Source of the DNA: a virus
Direction: 5' to 3' (one strand)
DNA length: 36,642 nt
Virus record (IMG/VR): IMGVR_UViG_3300036772_000071
Span: 1-36,642 of that record
Shown: one piece after another, positions 6,499-14,736 of the stretch
Layout of the letters: every line of letters begins with the position of its first letter
Position numbering within the stretch: the stretch's first letter is position 1
Notes under the pieces: model-generated
The model's input: only the letters and a program-made list of their open reading frames with translations
Told to the model about the DNA's origin: nothing
Databases searched by the model: none
Made by a program: the position numbers and the translations under genes

Positions 6499-9165
6499 AT
6501 GGGTTGGCTCAATCGCGGGATGCAAAAGCCCAGGTCAAGCGCCGTGATGACCGCAGCCGGCCAGCGCATCGACCTCCAAGACCGCAACGTCATCAACGCC
6601 ATCGCCGCCACCAAAATGAACTGGCAACACCAAGCCTGGAACTACCGAGACCTCGTCGGAGAGATGGGCAGCGCACTGCGCTTCCGAGCCAACGCCCTGA
6701 GCAAGGTCGGCTACATCATCGCCCAGGTCAACGACCTCGAAGACGAGCCCATCAGGATCGACGCCGAGAACTGCACCCTGGATCCCGCAGTCGCGCAGGC
6801 CGCACAGGACGCCCTCAACCGCCTGCCCTGGCGCAACGGCATGAGCTTCGGTGGCACCGTGGACACCTGCTTCAACGTGACCGGTGAGGCATGGCTGCAC
6901 GGCCGTACCGACCCCAAGACGCGGGAAGAGACCTGGGTGGTGCGCTCCACCGACGAGATCCAACCGGTGGCCGGTGCCAGCGCCCTCGGCGTGGTCGAAG
7001 TGCCTGGTCGGCCCGCCAAGCCGATCGACGTGAAGAACGACACTCTCCTGCGCCTGTGGGTGCCGCATCCCCGCTTCAAGGCCCTGGCCGACGCGCCGAT
7101 GCGCTGGATGCTGGACGTGTGTGAGGACATCGTACTGATCGGCCGCGAGCTGCGCGCAGCCTCCCGTAGCCGCATCGCCGCCAACGGCATCCTGTTCCTG
7201 CCGGACAGCATGCACCTGGCCCGCAGGGAGCCAGGCAGCAACGACAGCGACGCCGAGACCGACGAGTTCAGTGCCGAGTTCGAGGCCGCCGTGTTGGCGC
7301 CGATCGCCAACGAGGGTGATGCCGGCTCGGTCGTGCCGATCGTGATCCGGGGTGACGCCGAGGACATCGCCGCTGTTCAGCACATCACCTTCGACCGCGA
7401 GACCTCGCCCACGCTGATCGACAAGCTGAACAACGCGCTCAAGCGCATGGGCGAGACGCTGGACGTGCCCCCGACCGTGGTGACGGGCATCCAGGACACG
7501 AACCATTGGAACGCGTACGTGATCGACGCGCAGACCTGGTCGAACCACCTTGAGCCTGGTCAGCGCATGATCGTGGACAGCGCGACCGAGGCGTACCTGC
7601 GGCCGATCCTGGCTCTGCCGGTCACCGAGGGCGGCTACGGCTTGTCGCCGGACCAGGCCCGCACCGTGCAGATCTGGTATGACGCGGGCAAGGTCACCGA
7701 GAACCCCAACCGCAGCGCCGACGCACAGGCTGCCTACACGGCAGGCGTGATCGGTCCCAAGACGTTGCGCCGTAACATGGGCTTCGAGGAGTCGGACGCG
7801 CCGACCGAGGACGAGCAGCGGATGATGCTGGCGTTCAAGACCGCGCCCGATCCGGCTACCGCTGGTGCCCTGATCAGCCAGGCATTCGGCGTGCCGCAGG
7901 TGGTGCAGGCCGCACCAGGTGGAGTGGCACCGTCCGGCCTGCCCGCTGGGCCGTCTGTGACCCGGCAGAGCATCGCTCCCCCGATCGGCCACCAGCCACC
8001 CGCGAGGGCGCTACCGGCCAACCAGGCATCCGTACCGGCCGGCAACCCGAGTGCAGGCCAGCCGAGCGCACCGGCAGGCGTGGCGATCCGGGGTGCTGCT
8101 CACGCGCAGCGAGTACTCGATTCAGACCCAGGTTTGAAGATCATCGACGGCACCCGGCTGGTCGAGATCGACCGCGAGCTGCGTGCCAAGCTCCTCGTCG
8201 CCTGTGACTCAGCCGTCACCGAGGCGATCGAGAAGGCCGGCAAGCGCGTCGCCAGTGCCGCACAGCACAAGGTCGACAAGGGTGTGCTGGCTGCCCACCG
8301 TGGTGCTGAGCTGGCACTGTTCCTCGGTCCCGAGGCCGTGGCCGAGCTCGGCGTCACCGAGGACATGCTGCTGGCCGCAGCGTTCGCCTACCTCGCTACC
8401 AAGTTCATCAGCTGGACGACGAGCGCGGTGAAGCAGGCGGTGAAGTTCGCAGCCGCCACCTACGGCCTGGAGCTGACGGCGGTCGCGCAGCTGTCCCGCA
8501 CGCTGCTGGCCCGCATCCCGGCCTCGTGGAATCACCTGGAGCACAGCCTGCGGCAACGTGCCATGAACAAGCTGTTCGGCAAGGGCGGCACTGAACAGCA
8601 CCTCGGCGAGCAGGTGGACTCGATCGTGATGCCCGGTGACATCCGCTCCGCGCTCGCCAAGATCGGCGGTGAGCCCGCGAGCGGCGTGACCGAGGGAGGC
8701 CGCAGTGACGCTCCGCTCGGCGGCATCGCGACAGGCGGTGACCTGACCGCAGCGATCGACAAGGTCAACGACCGGATCGGCTGGCTGTGGAAGTACGGCA
8801 TCACCGACCGGGGCAGGCACTTCGAGCCGCACCTGGCGTTGGATGGAGTGAAGTTCACGAGCTGGACAGAGGCCACGCTCAAGACGGACGGCCGTGACGT
8901 GTGGGTCGGTCCCTACTTCCATCCCGGTGATCATGACGGCTGCCTGTGCGACTTCATCCCGGTCTGGGCGATCCCGGATCACATTGACCGGCTCGAACGT
9001 GACTTGGCCGCGCCCGAGGCACCCAGCATGCAGTCTGATCGGGTACTGGCCGACCTCGATCGAGCAGCAGGGCGCACCGGCACGACGGCACAGCAGAACG
9101 TGACCCAGAGGCAGCGAGTGATCGATGCGCAACAGCGCTGGTTGACGAACGCGAGGAGAGCGTAA
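6499..9165 (+). CDS. Portal protein with C-terminal MuF-like domain, 888 aa
   Basis: This is the portal ring protein through which DNA is packaged, fused to a minor head (MuF-like) region. ATG 6499 follows CCAGGAGGG. The portal part covers roughly residues 1-430 and includes typical portal phrases such as ETLDVPPTVVTGIQDTNHWN. A flexible Ala/Pro/Gly linker lies around 460-545, then a helical region. Near residues 764-820 a HFEPHL...FTSWTE...GPYFHPGDHDGCLCDF signature is like phage head morphogenesis proteins. At 888 residues it is longer than a simple portal. It overlaps the protease by TAATG. Confidence 0.9.
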   Translation: MGWLNRGMQKPRSSAVMTAAGQRIDLQDRNVINAIAATKMNWQHQAWNYRDLVGEMGSALRFRANALSKVGYIIAQVNDLEDEPIRIDAENCTLDPAVAQAAQDALNRLPWRNGMSFGGTVDTCFNVTGEAWLHGRTDPKTREETWVVRSTDEIQPVAGASALGVVEVPGRPAKPIDVKNDTLLRLWVPHPRFKALADAPMRWMLDVCEDIVLIGRELRAASRSRIAANGILFLPDSMHLARREPGSNDSDAETDEFSAEFEAAVLAPIANEGDAGSVVPIVIRGDAEDIAAVQHITFDRETSPTLIDKLNNALKRMGETLDVPPTVVTGIQDTNHWNAYVIDAQTWSNHLEPGQRMIVDSATEAYLRPILALPVTEGGYGLSPDQARTVQIWYDAGKVTENPNRSADAQAAYTAGVIGPKTLRRNMGFEESDAPTEDEQRMMLAFKTAPDPATAGALISQAFGVPQVVQAAPGGVAPSGLPAGPSVTRQSIAPPIGHQPPARALPANQASVPAGNPSAGQPSAPAGVAIRGAAHAQRVLDSDPGLKIIDGTRLVEIDRELRAKLLVACDSAVTEAIEKAGKRVASAAQHKVDKGVLAAHRGAELALFLGPEAVAELGVTEDMLLAAAFAYLATKFISWTTSAVKQAVKFAAATYGLELTAVAQLSRTLLARIPASWNHLEHSLRQRAMNKLFGKGGTEQHLGEQVDSIVMPGDIRSALAKIGGEPASGVTEGGRSDAPLGGIATGGDLTAAIDKVNDRIGWLWKYGITDRGRHFEPHLALDGVKFTSWTEATLKTDGRDVWVGPYFHPGDHDGCLCDFIPVWAIPDHIDRLERDLAAPEAPSMQSDRVLADLDRAAGRTGTTAQQNVTQRQRVIDAQQRWLTNARRA

Positions 9166-11246
9166 TGGGCAAGCGGGCACGGATCGCCCCCGGTGGTGCC
9201 GACGCGGCTGCCGAGGTGGGCGACCTCAACGAGCAGGGTGAGTTGCCGCTGTTCTTCCCGGCCTTGGCGATCGAGGGCATGGCCACCAGTGACCGGCGCA
9301 CCATCAAGCCGGGCGCACTGAGCCACCGCGCACTGCCCTTCTCGATCCTGGCGCAGTACCGCAACCCTGGTAGCGACGGCGGGCACAGCGGCGCCGAGGT
9401 CATCGGCCACATGAACGAGATGTGGCGCACGCCCGGTCCCGAGGTGACGAGCCGCGAGACCGGCAAGCCGTTCCCTGAGGGCACGTTCGTGTGGCAGGGA
9501 CGCGGCGTGGCCGACCCGGACACCGTGGGTGGGTCACTGGCCCGCAAAGGTCACCTGCGCGGCAACAGCGTCGACCTGAGTGAGCTCGACTTTGCCCAGG
9601 ACTTCGCCGAGGACGGCAAGGACACCGTCACGATCTTGAGTGGCAAGATCGCTGCCACCACGCTGTGCCCGATCCCGGCCTTCGCGGACGCGTACGTGGC
9701 GATCGGCGAGGACGAGGAGCCCGCCGAGGCCGCCGAGAAGCTGGACAGCACCCTGGTGGCCGCAGGGGTGGGACCGGACGTGTGCGCCGAGATCGAGCGC
9801 CAGTATGAGGCGATGGTGGCGGCTGGCGGGCTGCCGATGTTCCGCGCGGCCGACCTCGGCGACGAGTGCGGCCTGTGCTCGGTCGAGGATGACGACGCCG
9901 AGTGGACGCTGGACGAGGCGACCGGCGAGTTCAGCCCCACCGTGGCGAAGCGCAAGCGTGCGTTCGCCCGTGGACTGGCGATGAAGGGCGAGAAGGCTGA
10001 CGGCTCGGATGCGGCCTACCCGATCGAGAACCAGGCCGATGCCGACAAGGCAGCCAACATGCGGGGCAGCGGATCGGCGGACACCTCGGCCGTGGTCGCG
10101 CACATCAAGAAAGCGGTCCGCAAGCTCGGGCTGACCCTGCCCAAGAGCCTCACCGCAGCCGCCGAGGAGCAGCTGCCACCGATCGCCCTGTTCGCGGATC
10201 CGCACCTGAGCGCACCGAGCCCGATCAGTGTCGGCGCCGAGCGGCTGGACGGCCGCAGGGAGATCAGCGGGCACATCGCCACCTGGGGCACCTGTCATGC
10301 CTCCTACGGCAACGCGTGCGTGCGTCCACCGCACAGCCGCACCGACTACGCGCGCTTCGCTACCGGGGCAATCCGGGTGGACGACGGTGGCACGCCGAGG
10401 GTCGCGGCCGTGGGCCGGATCACGATGAGCAAGAGCAGCAGCGAGGGCGGCCACGCTGACGGGCGTCTGGCCGAGGCCGCTGCGGTCGCGCACTACGACA
10501 ACACCTGCACGGCGGTCGCGGACGTGGCTGCCGGTGAGGACGCACACGGCATCTGGATCCATGGCCTGACCCGCTCGGGCATCGACGTGGACGCGTTGCT
10601 GTCCGCGCCTCCCTCGGGCGACTGGCGCAACCACGAGGGCAACCTGGAGCTGTGCGCCGTGCTCGCGGTGAACACGCCCGGATTCCCGGTGCCTCGATCT
10701 CGGGTTGCCTCGGGTGAGGCGCAGTCCCTCGTCGCGGCCGGCATGCTCAAGCCGGGTGCCGAGTTCGCACCGGCTGGCGGGCTGACGCTGGCCTCGATCC
10801 GCACCGTGATCGACGCGGCGCTGGTCGCATTCTTCGACCCGGACAACGATGGTGACATTGACCGGCCGATGGACGACGGCAGCGACGACGGCACCGGCAA
10901 CAAGCCCGTCAAGCCGGCACCGCCACAGGCCAAGGGTCAGGCGGGCGAGGGCGCACCGCCGAGTGCGAGCAGCAAGAGCGTCACGGCCGCCATCTACAAG
11001 CCCCAGCCCTACACGCGTGACCCTGACGAGACGGTCAAGTGCCCCAAGTGCGGCAAGTTCAACGACACCGATGCCCGCTTCTGTGACCAGTGCGGCTTCA
11101 ACCTGGTCGGCAAGAACATCGCCGGCAAGCCGGGCAGCCTCACCAACCGGCGCCAGGCGGCACTGCTGGAGATGAGCCGGGCGGCCCTGCTGTCCGACAT
11201 GGGCGTCAAGCCGGTAGGTGTCGACCCTTTCGGCCTGGCTCGGTAG
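9165..11246 (+). CDS. Capsid maturation protease, 693 aa
   Basis: This is a prohead protease that trims head proteins during assembly. It has the layout seen in actinobacteriophage proteases. An N-terminal region (about 1-230) is followed by a middle A..SDAAYPI-type segment. A conserved block near residues 345-515 has GHIATWGTCH, GNACVRPPHS and VAHYDNTCTAVAD, with His and Ser/Thr candidates for catalysis. The C-terminus has a zinc ribbon of two CxxC pairs (VKCPKCGKFND, RFCDQCGF) near residues 625-646. The stop at 11244 follows a CCCTTTC heptamer (see findings). ATG 9165 shares an A with the portal stop. Confidence 0.88.
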   Translation: MGKRARIAPGGADAAAEVGDLNEQGELPLFFPALAIEGMATSDRRTIKPGALSHRALPFSILAQYRNPGSDGGHSGAEVIGHMNEMWRTPGPEVTSRETGKPFPEGTFVWQGRGVADPDTVGGSLARKGHLRGNSVDLSELDFAQDFAEDGKDTVTILSGKIAATTLCPIPAFADAYVAIGEDEEPAEAAEKLDSTLVAAGVGPDVCAEIERQYEAMVAAGGLPMFRAADLGDECGLCSVEDDDAEWTLDEATGEFSPTVAKRKRAFARGLAMKGEKADGSDAAYPIENQADADKAANMRGSGSADTSAVVAHIKKAVRKLGLTLPKSLTAAAEEQLPPIALFADPHLSAPSPISVGAERLDGRREISGHIATWGTCHASYGNACVRPPHSRTDYARFATGAIRVDDGGTPRVAAVGRITMSKSSSEGGHADGRLAEAAAVAHYDNTCTAVADVAAGEDAHGIWIHGLTRSGIDVDALLSAPPSGDWRNHEGNLELCAVLAVNTPGFPVPRSRVASGEAQSLVAAGMLKPGAEFAPAGGLTLASIRTVIDAALVAFFDPDNDGDIDRPMDDGSDDGTGNKPVKPAPPQAKGQAGEGAPPSASSKSVTAAIYKPQPYTRDPDETVKCPKCGKFNDTDARFCDQCGFNLVGKNIAGKPGSLTNRRQAALLEMSRAALLSDMGVKPVGVDPFGLAR
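11225..11231 (+). promoter_or_regulatory. Candidate -1 ribosomal frameshift site
   Basis: CCCTTTC sits in the protease frame as C CCT TTC, matching the X XXY YYZ slippery pattern, and is 12 bases before the stop codon at 11244. A -1 shift here enters the open frame that encodes the 3' end labelled 11336-11491, with no in-frame start codon available in the intervening 85 bases other than CTG. The downstream fold is only a short GGCG/CGCC hairpin (11252-11263). Function is inferred. Confidence 0.45.
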
Positions 11247-11335
11247 ATCCGGGCGTACTCGCCAGTAACCTGGAGGTCGGGCGTGGCTCGAAGCTGTGGC
11301 GCTACTGGGTCGGACCGAAAGGCTCGGCGCGCTAC

Positions 11336-11491
11336 ATGGGTGCGCCTCACCCGTGGACAACGCTGCGGGATGCGCTGATCTCGGAAGGGGTACCCGCGAG
11401 TCAGGCTGACGGCCTCGCCACCAACATCATGATGGCGACACCAGGTGGACGAGCCGCATTCAAGCGCGGCCGAGCGAAGGGGAAGCACTGA
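11336..11491 (+). CDS. Small protein or frameshifted protease extension
   Basis: The frame is open from 11090 to 11491 and has only one normal start after the protease stop, ATG 11336. The coding-like sequence begins earlier, near 11270 (SKLWRYWVGPKGSARYMG then APHPWTTLRDALISEG), a WxYW...GSPHPWTTL-type pattern shared with small actinobacteriophage head-region proteins as I recall them. This means the true start may lie upstream, or the segment may be made by frameshifting at 11225. The product ends in a basic tail RGRAKGKH. The coordinates given are the minimum. Confidence 0.5.
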   Translation: MGAPHPWTTLRDALISEGVPASQADGLATNIMMATPGGRAAFKRGRAKGKH

Positions 11492-11688
11492 TGGATGCGC
11501 ACACTCTCGCCACACTGGCGGACATCGGCGCGCTGCTGGTCGCACTCGGGCTGTTCCTGATCGTGCTCGTGCGTCCAGCGCAGCCAGGCAAGCCGATCGT
11601 CACGCTGGCCTGGATCATGGTCGGTGTGTGCGCGTTCGTGGCGCTGGTCTTCGCGGTCATTGTGCTGATATCGCTCCTGGCCGGCTGA
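11491..11688 (+). CDS. Two-helix membrane protein, 65 aa
   Basis: ATG 11491 shares a TGATG junction with the previous frame. Two transmembrane helices are clear: residues about 9-27 (ADIGALLVALGLFLIVLV) and 38-63 (TLAWIMVGVCAFVALVFAVI), with a short PAQPGKP loop between. It is the size of a small holin-like or accessory membrane protein. It is the first of four membrane genes in a row. A holin role is not demonstrated. Confidence 0.78.
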   Translation: MDAHTLATLADIGALLVALGLFLIVLVRPAQPGKPIVTLAWIMVGVCAFVALVFAVIVLISLLAG

Positions 11689-11689
11689 G

Positions 11690-12106
11690 GTGGTCGCGGA
11701 GCAGCGCTGGCCGCTACGGCTGCTCTCGGCGGTGCTCCTCGGGCTCCAGGTGGCCTTCGCTGCCCTGCACGCCACGGTCGGCATCTCGATCCGGGGGACA
11801 GCCGTGCCGGTCGCCAACACCTCGCACCTGATCGGTCTGAACTGGTGGTGGCTGTGCGCGTTCGGCGTCACGGCGATCGCCCTCGGGGTGACGTGGTGGC
11901 GCGGACGCTACCGACACCAGGCACACGCGGTCTCCGGTGCGGTGTGGGCGATGTACGCGGCTGAGCTGTGGTTCGCTACCTTCCGTACGCCACCGTATGT
12001 GCCGATCACGTGGCCGGTCGCGGCAACCGGGCTGGCGATCATGTACGCGGTCGTGGCCGGCGCACTGGCCGAGGCTGCGGACCTGGCGGCGAGAGGTGAA
12101 CGGTGA
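11690..12106 (+). CDS. Four-helix membrane protein, 138 aa
   Basis: GTG 11690 begins one base after the previous stop. Four hydrophobic stretches are visible: LLSAVLLGLQVAFAALHATV; LIGLNWWWLCAFGVTAIALG; AVSGAVWAMYAAELWF; and VAATGLAIMYAVVAGAL. It ends with a charged EAADLAARGER tail. It is an integral membrane protein of unknown role and may form a complex with its neighbours. Confidence 0.76.
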   Translation: MVAEQRWPLRLLSAVLLGLQVAFAALHATVGISIRGTAVPVANTSHLIGLNWWWLCAFGVTAIALGVTWWRGRYRHQAHAVSGAVWAMYAAELWFATFRTPPYVPITWPVAATGLAIMYAVVAGALAEAADLAARGER

Positions 12107-12450
12107 GCCTGTCGAGCCTGTCCACGCTGATCTCGATCATCACGGCGCTACTGTTCCTGCTCGTGACGCTGGCGACGTTCCGCACGCGGCGCATCGGTCG
12201 CGAGAACCGCGAGCTGCGTGAACTACGGGTGACCAATGTGGCCTACGCCCGTTACGTCTACCCGATCGAGCTGCTGGCCGCCCGTGAGGGGTGGGACACT
12301 CATCCCGGCTGGCCGGTCAAGCCCAAGGAGCTGAGCCTGGACTACCTTGCGGGCAAGGCCGAGGGCGAGGGCAACGCCGAGCTGGCCAGCCTCGTCAACA
12401 TCATGCAGTCGCTACGCGGAGCACCGGAGACGAAACCAGGACAGCCATGA
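12103..12450 (+). CDS. Single-pass membrane protein, 115 aa
   Basis: GTG 12103 overlaps the end of the previous gene. A single N-terminal transmembrane helix (residues about 5-27, STLISIITALLFLLVTLATF) is followed by a basic helix (RTRRIGRENRELRELR) and a soluble tail. This type II layout fits a protein anchored with its C-terminus on one side of the membrane. The function is unknown. Confidence 0.76.
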   Translation: MSLSSLSTLISIITALLFLLVTLATFRTRRIGRENRELRELRVTNVAYARYVYPIELLAAREGWDTHPGWPVKPKELSLDYLAGKAEGEGNAELASLVNIMQSLRGAPETKPGQP

Positions 12451-13274
12451 GTGAGCACAGCGCGACCACCACGCAGCAGCAGCGCCGACAGGGCTGGCGC
12501 GACCGCTGGCACGTCCAGGTGCCCACGCCGTGGCTGGTGGCCGTGATCGGCCTCGGGCTGATGGTCATCCTCGTCCTGAGCCTGTTCTTCATCCAGGCGG
12601 CCAACGGCGTGCAGACGAGCGCCGACAACGCCAACGCGCACTCCACGGCCGTGCAGAGCCAGGCCGCACCGCTGGTGGGTCAGGTGCAGTCGGTGTGCGC
12701 GAACGGCGGCGCAGCGGCCACACAGCTGGCCGCGTCGGGTGCCTGTACGCAGGCGAGCAAGGTGCAGTCGGTGATCGAGCAGCCCGGTCCGTCTGGTCCG
12801 CCCGGTCCAGGTCCGTCCCAGGCCGCAATCGACGCCTCGGTGAACGGCTACTTTGCGCTCCACCCGCTGCCTGCCGGACAGCTGCCCCCAGTGAGCGAGG
12901 TGGCTGCGCTGGTGGCGAACTACCTTGTGGCCAACCCGCCCGCAGCCGGCCAGAATGCCACGCCGGCCATGGTGAGCACGGCGGTCACGAGCTACTGCAC
13001 CGCCAACAATGGCTGCGTGGGTCCAGCCGGCCAGAACGCGACGGATGCGCAGGTGGCAAACCAGGTGGCGCTCTACTGCGCGGCGCACAGCAACTGCCAG
13101 GGACCTGCGGGCACCAACGGCACGAACGGAACTAACGGCACGAACGGCGCGCCCGGTCCAGCTTGCCCCTCGGGCTACACGCCGCAGTCGGCCATCGTGA
13201 CCATACCCACCAGTAACCCGAACAACCCGCTGATCACCGCAACCCAGGTGCCGGGCATCGCCTGCGTGAGCTGA
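12447..13274 (+). CDS. Membrane-anchored collagen-like protein, 275 aa
   Basis: ATG 12447 overlaps the end of the previous gene (ATGA). A single transmembrane segment near residues 30-52 (TPWLVAVIGLGLMVILVLSL) separates a short cytoplasmic Gln/Arg-rich head from a long outer part. That part holds a GPSGPPGPGPS collagen-like stretch, Ala-rich helices, and a second GPAGTNGTNGTNG array, with scattered cysteines (CTQA, CTANNGC, CAAHSNC) that could form disulfides. The collagen pattern suggests a trimeric surface or fibre-like protein. It ends at a terminator. Confidence 0.8.
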   Translation: MSEHSATTTQQQRRQGWRDRWHVQVPTPWLVAVIGLGLMVILVLSLFFIQAANGVQTSADNANAHSTAVQSQAAPLVGQVQSVCANGGAAATQLAASGACTQASKVQSVIEQPGPSGPPGPGPSQAAIDASVNGYFALHPLPAGQLPPVSEVAALVANYLVANPPAAGQNATPAMVSTAVTSYCTANNGCVGPAGQNATDAQVANQVALYCAAHSNCQGPAGTNGTNGTNGTNGAPGPACPSGYTPQSAIVTIPTSNPNNPLITATQVPGIACVS

Positions 13275-13280
13275 GCACAC

Positions 13281-13323
13281 AGAACGGCCCACCGAGCGTG
13301 ATCAGCGCCTGGTGGGCCGTTCT
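13281..13323. terminator. Bidirectional terminator between convergent genes
   Basis: A perfect 13-bp stem, AGAACGGCCCACC (13281-13293) pairing with GGTGGGCCGTTCT (13311-13323), with a 17-base loop. It lies between the rightward collagen-like gene and the leftward genes ending at 13386, and can serve both directions. Confidence 0.85.
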
Positions 13324-13385
13324 GGTCCGGTCTGCCGAGATCGTGGGCGAGGCCCTGATACCCAACCGGCCGAACACTGAGCAAT

Positions 13386-13736
13386 CTACCCCATGGCGCT
13401 ACCGGGGGCAACGGACGGCGCGGCTGTGTCGGCTGCCGCTGCAACTGGTGCGGCGGGCGCGGCTGGGGTCGTCACCGTGGTGCCGGTGCTCGGGGTGCCG
13501 GTCGTGGCTGGCGGGTTGGCCGCAGCCTGCGCAGCGGCGATACCCGAGGACAGCGCCTGAACCTGAGCCTCGATCGCGGTAGCGGCGGCCGTAGCGCCCG
13601 CCGTGTTGCCGGCTGCCAGCTCAGCGTTGAGCGTGGTCACCAGCGTGGAGAGGTCGCCGAGCTCGGTCAGTGCCGAGGTGACGACGTTGGTCAGGTCGGT
13701 AACGGCCTGAGTGAGCGGGTCGGTAGTGCTGGTCAT
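13386..13736 (-). CDS. Ala/Thr-rich helical protein, 116 aa
   Basis: ATG at 13736 overlaps the stop of the upstream leftward gene (ATGA). Residues 1-75 are helical with regular spacing (AVTDLTNVVTSALTELGDL, AAATAIEAQVQALSSGIAAA), consistent with a coiled coil. The rest is a low-complexity Ala/Pro/Thr tail. It has no recognised enzymatic motif. Together with its neighbour it forms the only leftward pair in the accessory block. Confidence 0.75.
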   Translation of the reverse strand: MTSTTDPLTQAVTDLTNVVTSALTELGDLSTLVTTLNAELAAGNTAGATAAATAIEAQVQALSSGIAAAQAAANPPATTGTPSTGTTVTTPAAPAAPVAAAADTAAPSVAPGSAMG

Positions 13737-14074
13737 GAGGTTGCCGATCCTTCCGATGAGGTAGGTGCCGAAACGTTCGAGCTCGGCGTGGAGGTCGTCG
13801 CGGTCGATGTCGTCGCCTCCTGAGTTGATGCCGCTGCCGGGGCTGCGGCCTGAGTAGGGTCCACGGCCGCTGTGCTCGCCATCTCGGGGTTGCTCACGGC
13901 GAGGTGTGCGGCCTGTTCGAGGTGCTGCACGATCGACATCAGTGCCGGCGACTCCTGTGCCAGCTTGTTGATCTCAGCCGCTGCCGAGGCGAGGATGCCG
14001 TGCACCTTCGCTGCGACCGTGCCCGCATCCGCGCGCAGTTGCGCGAACCGGGCCTCAATGTTCGCCAGTCCCAC
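13733..14074 (-). CDS. Helical protein with Ala/Ser/Thr tail, 113 aa
   Basis: The start GTG at 14074 has AGGAGG (14085-14080, leftward) five bases upstream; the frame is open further right but that part overlaps rightward genes. Residues 1-65 form helices (NIEARFAQLRADAG, AAKVHGILASAAAEINKL, SIVQHLEQAAHLAV). A disordered Ala/Ser/Thr-rich tail follows. Its layout mirrors the downstream protein, suggesting a related pair. The function is unknown. Confidence 0.74.
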   Translation of the reverse strand: MGLANIEARFAQLRADAGTVAAKVHGILASAAAEINKLAQESPALMSIVQHLEQAAHLAVSNPEMASTAAVDPTQAAAPAAASTQEATTSTATTSTPSSNVSAPTSSEGSATS

Positions 14075-14086
14075 GTGAACCTCCTG

Positions 14087-14122
14087 TAGTGCCCCGTCGC
14101 CCTCACGGGGTAACATTCGACA
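14087..14122 (+). promoter_or_regulatory. Promoter with inverted repeat, copy 6, leadered
   Basis: TAGTGC (14087-14092), an 18-bp spacer and TAACAT (14111-14116) repeat the geometry of the leaderless elements, with CCCC/GGGG arms. Here the ATG is 30 bases after the -10 box and has GAGAGGA just before it, so the mRNA would have a leader of about 24 bases. The element also lies just upstream of the leftward gene starting at 14074, so it may influence both strands. Confidence 0.65.
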
Positions 14123-14146
14123 CACCAACTGCGAGAGGAACAGCCG

Positions 14147-14632
14147 ATGCTGCCGCTGATCGTGATCGGCGCGACCCAGGCAATGACGGACCTGCTGCAC
14201 CCGTATGCCGAGGTCGGGCATATCGAGTACCACCGTAGCGCCGAGGAGGCGCACTGGACGCTGAGTGACGCGCTCAACCGCGCCTACAGCGCCTCGGGCG
14301 TGACCGAGCTGCTGGTGCAGGCCACCGAGGATGGCCGCTGGCAGGCCCACGTCGCCTATGGCCCGGACTGCTTCGGCCCGATCGCGGTCGCGCGTGTCGG
14401 TACCAATCCGCCCCTGCTCGGGCACATGGGCCACACGCTGCTGCTCGGCTACGAGGTGCACGAGCCACCCGCCAACATCCGCGTGCGCGACGGCGCCGAG
14501 GCCGGGATGCCCGAGGACACGATGATCTGGCAGGCGGCTGTCCTCGCCTCGGCGGACCTGATCGTGGACATGGCCTCACCTGAGGCGATCAGCCACATGG
14601 CCAACTACCTGGAATGGAAGGACGCAAGCTGA
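14147..14632 (+). CDS. Hypothetical protein, 161 aa
   Basis: ATG 14147 has GAGAGGA upstream and follows the copy-6 promoter. The protein starts MLPLIVIGATQAMTDLLHP, continues as alternating helices and strands (AEEAHWTLSDALNRAYSASG, VTELLVQATEDGRWQAHV) and ends in a helix rich in Met and Ala (ISHMANYLEWKDAS). It looks like a compact cytoplasmic domain. The next gene starts in its stop. Function is unknown. Confidence 0.78.
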   Translation: MLPLIVIGATQAMTDLLHPYAEVGHIEYHRSAEEAHWTLSDALNRAYSASGVTELLVQATEDGRWQAHVAYGPDCFGPIAVARVGTNPPLLGHMGHTLLLGYEVHEPPANIRVRDGAEAGMPEDTMIWQAAVLASADLIVDMASPEAISHMANYLEWKDAS

Positions 14633-14736
14633 TGGGCCTGGAGATCTTGATCCTGCCGGTCGTGGTGGTCATCGTGCTGTCCGGCATCGCAGCGGGTATC
14701 GCCCTCGGCGCGCAGATCAGGAAGTGGAAGCGGTGA
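14632..14736 (+). CDS. Single-pass membrane microprotein, 34 aa
   Basis: This short frame starts at the ATG of a TGATG junction and ends in a GTGA overlap with the next gene. It codes for one strongly hydrophobic helix (LEILILPVVVVIVLSGIAAG) and a basic tail (QIRKWKR), giving an inside-positive topology. It has the same length and style as the 34-residue protein at 5838. It may regulate a membrane protein. The tight coupling supports expression. Confidence 0.66.
   Translation: MGLEILILPVVVVIVLSGIAAGIALGAQIRKWKR

Noticed and set aside
6535-7992. Long leftward open frames opposite the portal and other large genes
   Set aside because: They mirror GC-rich third positions of the real genes, have His/Arg/Val-rich compositions and lack ribosome-binding sites.
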